Source of the DNA: CAIKZJ01 sp964626015
GTDB lineage: Bacteria; Bacteroidota; Ignavibacteria; Tepidaquicellales; Tepidaquicellaceae
Assembly: GCA_964626015.1 (NCBI GenBank)
Contig: CAZVCC010000008.1
Span: 1-64,000, forward strand
Reading direction: 5' to 3'
Length of the DNA stretch: 64,000 bases
The notes beneath the pieces are model-generated. The model had not been told where the DNA came from. It did no database searches and worked only from the letters and a program-made list of their open reading frames with translations. Below, one piece after another: positions 1-8,491 of the stretch. The stretch's first letter is position 1. Each line of letters starts with the position of its first letter. The translations under genes were made by a program, and so were the position numbers.

Positions 1-62
1 TTTATTGACTACCGTTGAATTTCTTCACTTATTATCTTTTTTAAAATGTGTAACTTTATGAA

Positions 63-2174
63 ATGGATATAAAGTATTTAAAAGGCGTTGGAGATAAACG
101 CGCCGAAGCATTCGCAAAGATAGGAATAAACAAACTCGAAGATTTCCTGCAGTTTATTCCAAGAACTTATGTGTATAGAACAACTGTTGAAGAGGCAAGA
201 AAAAGATTTGGCGAAACTGTTTTAATACTCGGCAAAGTAAAATGGGTGGAACGTGCGGCAAGACCTAATCATCCGACAACAATACTTCTTGAAGACGAAA
301 CAGGATCGGTCGAGATACCAATATTCGGTGCGAGTGAGTTCAGAGCGAAACAATTCATTCTTAATGAAGATTATTTATTCTACGGAAAGGTATCCGAGGC
401 GTTTAAGAAATTTAATCTGCGTATTGACTACAAAGACCATTTGAAAGTAAACACTTTTGATGAAGCTGACAAAGGATTTTTAAAATTTCACATAATACCC
501 GTTTATGAGCTTTCGGGCGTATTAAAGGCAACATGGATAAAACCTCTGACACTATCAAAGATAGTTTTTAATGCCTTTAGGGCACTCATAAAACAGAATC
601 CGAAATTTGTTGAGGAATCAATACCCGAAAGTGTAATTAAACAATATGATTTCATTGCAAGAAAAGATGCTGTTTTAAGAATAAACTTCCCAAATCAATT
701 CGAGGATATAGAAACAGCAAGGCGTAGGCTTTCATTTGAGGAATTGTTTTACGTCCAGCTTCTGATGGCACTTAAGAAAAAGAGCCTGCAAAACGAGATT
801 AAGGGAATAACATTCGCAGCAGACATTAAGATTCTAACTGACAATTTCATAAAAACACTGGGATTCGAACTGACAAATGCACAGAAAAGAGTTATAAATG
901 AAATCTATTCCGATATGAAGTCGAGAAACATAATGAACAGGCTGCTACAGGGTGATGTCGGAAGCGGCAAGACAATTGTGTCTGTATTCGGAATGCTTAT
1001 AGCGCTTGAAAGCGGTTACCAGTCAGCTCTTATGTGCCCTACGGAAATACTTGCAGAGCAGCACTACTACACGATAACAAATTTTATTAACGATTTTAAT
1101 AAAACTTCGGGAAAAGAATATAAAGTATCTCTTTTAGTCGGCGGGCAGAAGAAAAGATTAAGAGAACAAATTCTGCAGGATATTCGTCTTGGAAAAACCA
1201 ATATCATTATTGGTACGCATGCTTTGATTCAGGATACAGTTGAATTTAAAGATCTGGGATTTGTGATAATTGACGAGCAGCACAAGTTCGGTGTTATGCA
1301 AAGAGCAAAACTTAAAGATAAGGGCTTAAATCCCGACGTACTTGTAATGACGGCAACTCCCATACCGAGAACTCTTTCGTTAACTTATTACGGCGACCTT
1401 GACATATCAGTCATTGATGAGCTTCCTAAAAACAGGATTCCTATAAAAACATACCTAAGAAAAGAGGAAGATAAGTTTAAGATATGGGCTTTTGTAAAAG
1501 AAAAGATTAAAGAAGGAAGGCAGGCATTCATAATTTATCCAATAATTGATGAATCAGAAAAACTTGACCTTAAATCTGCCGAGGAACATTACAAAGTTTT
1601 AAAAGACGGGGTGTTTAAAGAATATAAAATAGGCATGGTGCACGGCAGGAAGTTCTGGTATGAAATTGAGGAGACAATGAATGACTTTAAAGCAAAAAAG
1701 ATAAATGTACTTGTAGCAACCACGGTTATTGAAGTAGGACTTGATATTCCGAATGCAACAATAATGATAATTGAAGACGCTCAAAGATACGGACTTTCAC
1801 AACTTCATCAACTCAGAGGAAGAGTCGGAAGGGGTGCAGAACAATCATACTGCATTTTAATAGCAAAGCATCTTGACGAAGTATCAAAAAGACGGCTTAG
1901 AACAATGTGTGAGACAACCGACGGCTTCAAGATTTCTGAGGTTGACATGGAAATAAGGGGACCGGGTGAATTTTTCGGTACAAGACAATCAGGAATTTTA
2001 AACTTTGTATTAACAGATTTAAACAAAGACAGGGATATACTGGATTCAGCAAGAAAAATAGCATTCAACATACTTGAAAAAGATCCCCAGCTTAGAATGG
2101 ATGAGCACAAAACCATAAAAAACATGCTGCTTACATCCTACAAAGATGCTATGTATCTGATGAATATTGCATAG
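63..2174 (+). CDS. recG: ATP-dependent DNA helicase RecG
   Basis: RecG remodels stalled replication forks and branch-migrates recombination intermediates in the cytoplasm. The 703-residue length is normal for the family. The N-terminal wedge/OB region is followed by a superfamily 2 motor with Walker A GDVGSGKT near residue 297, a DEQH box (DEQHKFGV), TATPIPRTLS and the QLRGRVGRG motif VI. Start: ATG at 63. An ATG at 58 is in another frame and stops after four codons. No Shine-Dalgarno is visible. It is the first of a run of plus-strand genes, and the promoter would lie at or before the window edge. The identification is firm. Confidence 0.97.
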   Translation: MDIKYLKGVGDKRAEAFAKIGINKLEDFLQFIPRTYVYRTTVEEARKRFGETVLILGKVKWVERAARPNHPTTILLEDETGSVEIPIFGASEFRAKQFILNEDYLFYGKVSEAFKKFNLRIDYKDHLKVNTFDEADKGFLKFHIIPVYELSGVLKATWIKPLTLSKIVFNAFRALIKQNPKFVEESIPESVIKQYDFIARKDAVLRINFPNQFEDIETARRRLSFEELFYVQLLMALKKKSLQNEIKGITFAADIKILTDNFIKTLGFELTNAQKRVINEIYSDMKSRNIMNRLLQGDVGSGKTIVSVFGMLIALESGYQSALMCPTEILAEQHYYTITNFINDFNKTSGKEYKVSLLVGGQKKRLREQILQDIRLGKTNIIIGTHALIQDTVEFKDLGFVIIDEQHKFGVMQRAKLKDKGLNPDVLVMTATPIPRTLSLTYYGDLDISVIDELPKNRIPIKTYLRKEEDKFKIWAFVKEKIKEGRQAFIIYPIIDESEKLDLKSAEEHYKVLKDGVFKEYKIGMVHGRKFWYEIEETMNDFKAKKINVLVATTVIEVGLDIPNATIMIIEDAQRYGLSQLHQLRGRVGRGAEQSYCILIAKHLDEVSKRRLRTMCETTDGFKISEVDMEIRGPGEFFGTRQSGILNFVLTDLNKDRDILDSARKIAFNILEKDPQLRMDEHKTIKNMLLTSYKDAMYLMNIA

Positions 2175-2254
2175 GTCGTTTTTAAATATTATTATAATTT
2201 ACATTTAGTATTAAAGATTAAAGCTATATTTTTGTATATAAAATGATTTTATAA

Positions 2255-3676
2255 TTGAGCCAAAAACTTTCAAAAATAGAAATTACGGTCCCCTTAATGA
2301 CTGTTATACTGGATATAGCGGCTATACTGGGAGCTTTTCTATCTGCGTACTATGTAAGGTTTTACACAACTTTCACGAACATATTTTCTGTTGAAAAAGG
2401 ATTCCCCGAGCTTTCGATGTATGTTTATTTTGCTTTGTTCACATTACCTGTATGGATACTAACTCTCCAAAATTTCAAAATGTACAAGCTTAGAAGAGCC
2501 GTATTTATCGGAGACGAATTTGTTCACATTGTGAAATGTGTTTCTGTCAGTATACTTCTTTCGATTGGAATTACATTCTTCTTCAGAGATGAATCTTATT
2601 CGCGGCTTGTTTTTGTGCTTATATGGACTTTCAGCATTTTATACATTACGATAGGCAGATACATGATGCTCAAAGTTGAAAAGACATTTTACAACAAAAA
2701 CGTCGGACTAAGAAACATAGCAATCGTAGGTATGTCTGAAATAGCTGACGGAATATACAAGACTTTGTCAAAGGACAAGTTTACCGGTTTCAGAATGAAG
2801 GGGTTTTTTGCAAAGGACGAAAACGAAAGCGAGTATGCAAAGGGTAAAACTTATCTCGGCAACATAGAAAGCATACCTCAAATGATAAGGGAAAACAAGA
2901 TTCAGAATCTTCTATTCTGTCTGCCTCATGAACAAAACGAATATTTATACACAATTATAAAGAACTGCGAAGGCATAAATGTAGAGTTTATGCTTGTTCC
3001 TGACTTCATGGAGCTTATTTCAAGCAGGCTTAAGATTACAGAGCTGCACGGAATACCTCTAATGATAATTAAAACTTTCCCGTTAAGCGTCTGGGACAGA
3101 ATTGTTAAGAGGATTTTTGATGTTATAACGTCTTTGTTTATTCTTATTTTGATTTCTCCCATTTTACTGCTCATTGCATTATTGATAAAACTGACCTCTA
3201 AAGGACCCGTGTTTTACAAACAGGAAAGAGTAAGTATCGACGGGAGTAAGTTTAATATGCTTAAGTTCAGGTCTATGAAAATAGACGCAGAAGCAGACGG
3301 AACGCCAAAGTTTGCATCAAAACATGATAACAGACATACTCCTATTGGAACGTATTTAAGAAAATTCTCACTTGATGAGTTACCACAGTTTCTTAATGTA
3401 CTTGGCGGAGATATGAGTATCGTTGGTCCAAGACCCGAAAGAGAATATTTCATAAATATTATGAAAGATACTGTGAACAAATACCTTGAAAGACACAGGG
3501 TTAAATGCGGAATCACGGGCTGGGCTCAGGTTAACGGTCTAAGAGGTTCTGAATCTCCGATGCAAACCAGAATAGAATACGATATTTATTATATTGAAAA
3601 TTGGTCATTAGTTTTTGATATTAAGATAATATTGAAGACTTTAAAAGAGATGTTTTTCTCTAAAAGTGCTTTTTAA
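2255..3676 (+). CDS. Undecaprenyl-phosphate sugar phosphotransferase (WcaJ/WbaP type)
   Basis: This is a polyprenyl glycosylphosphotransferase that starts a surface polysaccharide by moving a hexose-1-phosphate to undecaprenyl phosphate at the inner membrane. The 473 residues show four N-terminal membrane segments, a soluble nucleotide-binding-like middle domain (AIVGMSEIADGIYKT) and the C-terminal catalytic domain with KRIFDV, a hydrophobic hairpin, FRSM, SLDELPQ and the signature GPRPERE. The start is TTG at 2255, directly after a TAA codon in the same frame. The next in-frame ATG would remove only 14 residues, so the exact start is uncertain. The sugar cannot be read from the sequence. Confidence 0.92.
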   Translation: MSQKLSKIEITVPLMTVILDIAAILGAFLSAYYVRFYTTFTNIFSVEKGFPELSMYVYFALFTLPVWILTLQNFKMYKLRRAVFIGDEFVHIVKCVSVSILLSIGITFFFRDESYSRLVFVLIWTFSILYITIGRYMMLKVEKTFYNKNVGLRNIAIVGMSEIADGIYKTLSKDKFTGFRMKGFFAKDENESEYAKGKTYLGNIESIPQMIRENKIQNLLFCLPHEQNEYLYTIIKNCEGINVEFMLVPDFMELISSRLKITELHGIPLMIIKTFPLSVWDRIVKRIFDVITSLFILILISPILLLIALLIKLTSKGPVFYKQERVSIDGSKFNMLKFRSMKIDAEADGTPKFASKHDNRHTPIGTYLRKFSLDELPQFLNVLGGDMSIVGPRPEREYFINIMKDTVNKYLERHRVKCGITGWAQVNGLRGSESPMQTRIEYDIYYIENWSLVFDIKIILKTLKEMFFSKSAF

Positions 3677-3695
3677 TAATTTATATGTTTAAATT

Positions 3696-4058
3696 TTGAT
3701 ACCTGTATTAATTTTCTTTGCACATGCAATATTTGCGGTCTGGGCTTTTGCAAAATCCTACCAGATGGAAGGATTGGTTCAGGCTTTTTTGAATTTGTTT
3801 TTCATCGTGATACTGTTTACCGTCGGATGGACAATCTCAGACCTCATTGTTGGTTTTATCATATCAAGCGAGGGTTATGAGATATTTTTGCCTACCGGTA
3901 AAGTAGCAATGTTTTTTCTGAAAATAACAGGATTCATACAGCTTTACGGAAACGGCTACGGCAGAATTCTTCCGAAAGATTCTGTGTCTTTAATAGTGCT
4001 TACTACAATTGAATATGTCTTTTACAAATTTTATTTCAAGCAGACAAAAATGAATTAA
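3696..4058 (+). CDS. Small membrane protein of unknown function
   Basis: I do not recognise this 120-residue protein. It has about three hydrophobic segments (near residues 1-20, 30-55 and 100-115) and a basic C-terminal tail (FKQTKMN), so it is probably an inner-membrane protein. It lies 19 nt after the sugar transferase and one nucleotide before the next gene, so co-transcription is likely. The start is TTG at 3696, and a four-codon ATG mini-ORF at 3685-3699 overlaps it. A role in export of the polysaccharide or of the secreted protein downstream is only a guess from position. Confidence 0.6.
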   Translation: MIPVLIFFAHAIFAVWAFAKSYQMEGLVQAFLNLFFIVILFTVGWTISDLIVGFIISSEGYEIFLPTGKVAMFFLKITGFIQLYGNGYGRILPKDSVSLIVLTTIEYVFYKFYFKQTKMN

Positions 4059-4059
4059 A

Positions 4060-6111
4060 TTGAAGTATTTAAGTTTAAAATATTTAGTCTTATTTGTGTT
4101 TTTTATTACCGCATCATTTTTGTTTCCGTACAACCTTTCCAATCAAGCAAGAAAAGGAGTGATGCTGCAATTTGTTGCTTATAACGGTTTTGGAAATAAT
4201 CTATACATCGATAATGTGATTATGGGTAACAGGGTTAATTTTGACCTTGCAGTGACATCATTTAACAACATTCAAAATGACACAACTTTTCTTCCGGGTA
4301 CAGATTCTTACGATGTTTCACCAGAGATAACTGTATCAAACATAGGTTTAAACAACTTTACTGACAGCACAAAGATATTTCTGCAAATTCCAGAAGTAGG
4401 ATATAACGACTCGGTAAAAGTACCACCGATATCTTCAGGACAGGTAAGCTATGCTGTATTCCCTCTTGTGTCAATTCCTGCAAACCAGAAAATTACGCTT
4501 ACGACATATCTGGCAAGCAATGTAGATTCAACAGAATTAAATGATACTATCCGACAGACATCTCTTTTCCTGACCGGAGCTTCAAGAAACGTTCTTCTTG
4601 AAGAGTTTACCTCCTCAACATCACCCGCTTGCGGCTCTAACAACTTATTCCTTGATACTTTTATAAATAATAATTTTAATAAAATTTCAGCAATTAAATA
4701 TCACGTTGGATTTCCGCCTCCGGGTATTGATTCCATGTATCTTTTCGACACCGTTATGGTTGAAGAGCGAAGAGCATATTATTTTTCTAATTCGGCTCCT
4801 GTTTCGATAATTAACGGAAGAGATAGAATTTTATTGCCATATTATGTCGATTCAAATCTCTTTATACCTTATGAAAATGCAATTGAAGAAGGTTCCCCTG
4901 TAGAACTATCCGTTACCAACACACAGATTGCTCCCGACACTATTGAATCCGTTGTAACGGTGAATTTTCTACATCCTTTGCTTAATAAAAATTTAAAGTT
5001 AAGAATAGCAGCGATTGAGAGGCAAGTGAATTATCCCTATTCAATAGGTGCAAGCGGCGACAGTATATTTTATGATGTATGCAGAAGAATGTATCCTGAT
5101 GCTAACGGATATCCGCTCACGGGAAATACCGGAAACCAACAGTTTGTAATAAGATTTCATATAGATACATTATGGAAGGATACCTCTATTTTTACGGTTG
5201 CTTTTATTCAAAGCGATAATGACAGAACTGTTTACAACTCTGCTAAAAGCGACACCTCGATTGATAACATGAAAAATATTAAAATACCGGCAAATAGAAC
5301 AGTTAAACCCGATTTTGAGTACAAGTATAAATCCCCAAAATATTATCCAATGCTTTCATATTCACCTGCTATTGATGATACTGTATCATACTTTAATTAT
5401 GAAAACTTCGAGGGGCTGTTCCTTCCCAAAGGTTGGAAAATTAACAACATAGACGGTTTCCTGACCTTTGAAAAAATAATCGGAGTTAACGGCGTAACGC
5501 TTGGGGGTTACAGTTCTGTGAAATTGCCGTTTTATGACTATGCAAACATTGGAGAAAAAGATACCCTCTATAGCGTGATTTTTGACAGTGTATCAACCTT
5601 TGACACTCTGACATTTGACTGGGCATATGCTGTTTATCTTTCAACATTTTCAGACAGTTTGGAAGTAAACATTTCTGTTGATGGTGGAAATACATTTACA
5701 AATATTTTCAGAAAAGGCGGATATCAGCTTGCATCAGCAATTTCAACAACATTGCCTTTTGCACCTGTTAATGCACAGCAATGGCGAACGTTTAGGTACT
5801 CATTATCGGACGTGATTCCACCCGATAATCCCTATAGCATAATTCCCGGAGATTACTCGCTGGAACAGAATTATCCAAATCCTTTTAATCCCGTAACAAC
5901 AATAGGTTATAAACTTCCCATAAATACTTTTGTATCGATAAAAATCTATGATTTAACAGGAAAGCAACTGCTTACCCTGGTAAACGAGAATAAAAATGCG
6001 GGTACGCACGAGGTTAACTTTAACGCATCGGGATTTTCAAGCGGGGTTTATTTTTATATGATTAAAGCAGGAAATTTCACGCAAGCAAGAAAGCTTGTTT
6101 TCCTTAAATAG
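4060..6111 (+). CDS. Secreted Omp28-like protein with type IX sorting domain
   Basis: This 683-residue exported protein begins with a signal peptide (KYLSLKYLVLFVFFITASF). Around residue 180 it has a segment like the thioredoxin-related Omp28 family (VLLEEFTSSTSPACGSNN), with only one Cys where a CxxC pair is usual. A lectin/MAM-like beta region follows (KGWKINNIDGF onward). The last 85 residues are a type IX secretion sorting domain (LEQNYPNPFNPVTT, SSGVYFYM), so the protein should be released or anchored at the cell surface. TTG at 4060 is needed to keep the signal peptide and lies one base after the upstream stop. Its ligand is unknown. Confidence 0.85.
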   Translation: MKYLSLKYLVLFVFFITASFLFPYNLSNQARKGVMLQFVAYNGFGNNLYIDNVIMGNRVNFDLAVTSFNNIQNDTTFLPGTDSYDVSPEITVSNIGLNNFTDSTKIFLQIPEVGYNDSVKVPPISSGQVSYAVFPLVSIPANQKITLTTYLASNVDSTELNDTIRQTSLFLTGASRNVLLEEFTSSTSPACGSNNLFLDTFINNNFNKISAIKYHVGFPPPGIDSMYLFDTVMVEERRAYYFSNSAPVSIINGRDRILLPYYVDSNLFIPYENAIEEGSPVELSVTNTQIAPDTIESVVTVNFLHPLLNKNLKLRIAAIERQVNYPYSIGASGDSIFYDVCRRMYPDANGYPLTGNTGNQQFVIRFHIDTLWKDTSIFTVAFIQSDNDRTVYNSAKSDTSIDNMKNIKIPANRTVKPDFEYKYKSPKYYPMLSYSPAIDDTVSYFNYENFEGLFLPKGWKINNIDGFLTFEKIIGVNGVTLGGYSSVKLPFYDYANIGEKDTLYSVIFDSVSTFDTLTFDWAYAVYLSTFSDSLEVNISVDGGNTFTNIFRKGGYQLASAISTTLPFAPVNAQQWRTFRYSLSDVIPPDNPYSIIPGDYSLEQNYPNPFNPVTTIGYKLPINTFVSIKIYDLTGKQLLTLVNENKNAGTHEVNFNASGFSSGVYFYMIKAGNFTQARKLVFLK

Positions 6112-6229
6112 AGCATGCTACACTAAGACAAATTCTTTCTGGTGGTTCCGAAAATTCGCATAGAAAATGAAATTTTAAAAGAGTATTTTAATAGTTCTCA
6201 TTTACTAAAATTTAAAAACCCAAAGCATT

Positions 6230-7765
6230 ATGATAAAATACGCGTTAACCAGTCCTTTAAGTAAGTTTTTAGATAAACCGAAAGAAGATTTTACACGCGA
6301 AGACTTACTAAAAGTCATCGAAGAAAAACAAATTGAGACAATTAGATTTCACTATATAGCTTTAGACGGAAAGCTGAAAGAATTAAGGATTCCCCTTCCT
6401 GACAGAAAAAATGCTGAAATAGTTTTAACAGAGGGTGAAAGAGTAGATGGTTCATCATTATTTAAAGGACTGATAGATTCAGGACTGTCGGATTTATATG
6501 TTGTACCTGTTTATAAGACTGCATTTCTTAATCCATTTAACAGTACAAGTCTTGATTTTGTATGCAGATATGTTACTGCTGATGGTGAACTGGCACCATT
6601 TACACCGGACAATATTCTGCACAAAGCAGCAAAATTATTTAAGAAAAATACAGGAATTGAGCTTCATGCACTTGGGGAGCTTGAATTCTATCTTTTGTTT
6701 AACCCGATAAACAATATGTACTTCCCACCCAAACAGCAGGGTTATCATGCTTCAGGTCCATACCTTAAATCAGGCAAAATATTATCCGACATGCTAAGAA
6801 TGATAACACATATAGCGGGACAGGTAAAATACGCACACAGCGAAGTAGGTTTTATAGAAAAGATAGTAAGTGCAAATACAGAAATTGACGGCAAGATGGC
6901 AGAGCAGCTGGAGATTGAATTTCTATCAACACCTATTGAAGAAGCAGCTGACGACATAGTAATTGCAAAATGGCTTATTAGAAACATTGCATATCAAAAC
7001 GGAATACTTGCTACATTCGCACCGAAAATTGAAGAGGGATATGCGGGAAGCGGAATGCATTTTCATCTTAAGCTTATGAAAGACGGGAAGAGCGTAATGG
7101 TAGATGAGAAGGGAGATTTAACAATTCATTCAAAGAAATTAATTGGAGGTTTATTACATTTTGCCGACTCTTTAACCGCCTTCGGAAATACGGTTCCTTC
7201 ATCATACTTAAGGCTTGTACCCAATATGGAAGCGCCTACGCAATTTTTCTGGAGTGATTCTAACAGAAAAGCTATGGTTAGGGTGCCGCTTGGATGGTCA
7301 AAGACAAGCAATCTTGCAGAGCTTGTAAATCCCGGAGAAAAAAGTGTACCGATGAAGATTGACAGCATGCAGACAATAGAGTTTCGCGTTCCCGACGGAA
7401 GTGCGAATGTACATCAGGTCTTAGCGGGCATAGCAATGGCTGCAGAGTATGGATTCACACAATCGGAAGAATCGCTGAAACTAACAGAGAAACTATACTT
7501 CAAGGGAAAGACAAAAGAAGAAAATACTGATACGGAATTTCCAAGTCTGCCAGCAACCTGTGCAGAGTCTGCCGATATTCTTGAAAAGAAAAGAGGACTT
7601 TACGAAAGAGAAGGGGTGTTTCCCTCAAGTATGATTGATTATTCGATAAGTCAATTGAGAGCAGAAAACGACAGAGAAATGCATAAAACAATTTCAGAAC
7701 TCTATGGTAAAGGCAAGATAGTAGAAAAGAAAAGAATAATGCACAAAGATATTCACAAACATTAA
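6230..7765 (+). CDS. glnA: Glutamine synthetase family protein
   Basis: This enzyme makes glutamine from glutamate, ammonia and ATP. The 511 residues carry the beta-grasp N-terminus with the DGSS loop (EGERVDGSSLF), the catalytic GSGMHFH motif near residue 283, PSSYLRLVPNMEAP and the EFRVPDGSAN motif. The usual type I-beta adenylylation context (NLYDLPPEE) is not recognisable at the C-terminus. A KLYFKG stretch stands there instead, so control by adenylylation is doubtful. It is a divergent type I enzyme, and a related gamma-glutamyl ligase remains possible. It is monocistronic, with a strong hairpin terminator just downstream and no Shine-Dalgarno. Confidence 0.85.
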   Translation: MIKYALTSPLSKFLDKPKEDFTREDLLKVIEEKQIETIRFHYIALDGKLKELRIPLPDRKNAEIVLTEGERVDGSSLFKGLIDSGLSDLYVVPVYKTAFLNPFNSTSLDFVCRYVTADGELAPFTPDNILHKAAKLFKKNTGIELHALGELEFYLLFNPINNMYFPPKQQGYHASGPYLKSGKILSDMLRMITHIAGQVKYAHSEVGFIEKIVSANTEIDGKMAEQLEIEFLSTPIEEAADDIVIAKWLIRNIAYQNGILATFAPKIEEGYAGSGMHFHLKLMKDGKSVMVDEKGDLTIHSKKLIGGLLHFADSLTAFGNTVPSSYLRLVPNMEAPTQFFWSDSNRKAMVRVPLGWSKTSNLAELVNPGEKSVPMKIDSMQTIEFRVPDGSANVHQVLAGIAMAAEYGFTQSEESLKLTEKLYFKGKTKEENTDTEFPSLPATCAESADILEKKRGLYEREGVFPSSMIDYSISQLRAENDREMHKTISELYGKGKIVEKKRIMHKDIHKH

Positions 7766-7779
7766 ACTTCAAGAACAAA

Positions 7780-7803
7780 GAAACCCCTCAACCGAGGGGT
7801 TTC
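7780..7803. terminator. Bidirectional intrinsic terminator
   Basis: A perfect 10-bp stem (GAAACCCCTC / GAGGGGTTTC) with a 4-nt AACC loop is followed by T-rich DNA on the plus strand and flanked by A-rich DNA on the other side. It lies between the converging glutamine synthetase (stop 7765) and lipoprotein (stop 7836) genes, so it probably serves both. Confidence 0.85.
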
Positions 7804-7835
7804 TTATTTGTTATAATTTTAAAACCCTGATAGCT

Positions 7836-8384
7836 TTAGTTTTGGTTCTTCAATTCATATTCGGATTTCTTTGTCTTTACATCCGACCAGATACTATCTG
7901 GTACTAATTTATTAACCATAGAATACAACTCTTCCAGATTTTTCTTATACTTCTCTGTTGGAAAATAGGGAGAATCAATAGCTTTGGGTGGCTGATCTAA
8001 ATCAGGATTAGCTTTTGTAATGATAAGCCTAACTCTTTCAAGCGAACCTCCTATTGGATGCTGATTTTCTGGAACAGACTCTACCTTTCCCGTTGAAAGC
8101 TGGGAAACAGATATCTTTTCGGAAAGTATTTTCAGATTTTCTTTTGATACAATAAAAGAATGGCTTATTGGTGAATTTTGTTCATCATACCCAAAACGGT
8201 AGCTTAATGATGATGCGCCATCGTTGTTAATTGTAACTTCATAGTTGTAATGGTATGGGGGTGGTAATGGACCCGAATCGTAAAAATATTGAATTGCTGA
8301 CCATTCATTCGGGCTGACATCCTGTGAGTTTGTACAGGAGGCAATTATAGACAGAATTATTAAACCGAATAATAAGTTTTTCAT
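7836..8384 (-). CDS. Putative lipoprotein, unknown function
   Basis: This 182-residue protein has a lipoprotein signal peptide with lipobox IIASC (Cys17), so it is probably lipid-anchored in the periplasm or outer membrane. The mature part is hydrophilic, with a Pro-rich start (GPLPPPYHYNYE) and a predicted beta-rich middle. I recognise no domain. It stands alone, converging on glutamine synthetase and 107 nt downstream of pnp, from which a terminator separates it. Confidence 0.7.
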   Translation of the reverse strand: MKNLLFGLIILSIIASCTNSQDVSPNEWSAIQYFYDSGPLPPPYHYNYEVTINNDGASSLSYRFGYDEQNSPISHSFIVSKENLKILSEKISVSQLSTGKVESVPENQHPIGGSLERVRLIITKANPDLDQPPKAIDSPYFPTEKYKKNLEELYSMVNKLVPDSIWSDVKTKKSEYELKNQN

Positions 8385-8460
8385 GATAGTTTTGTTTATT
8401 AAAGTTATATTTTATTATTCACACATTCAAAACAAAACGAAGTTTACAAATTCATGTAAT

Positions 8461-8484
8461 AAAAAAGCCGGCTAATACCGGCTT
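8461..8484 (-). terminator. Intrinsic terminator of the ribF-rpsO-pnp unit
   Basis: The stem AAGCCGG / CCGGCTT has a 6-nt loop and, read on the minus strand, is followed by a run of six T. It lies 8 nt after the pnp stop codon. Confidence 0.8.
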
Positions 8485-8491
8485 AATATGA

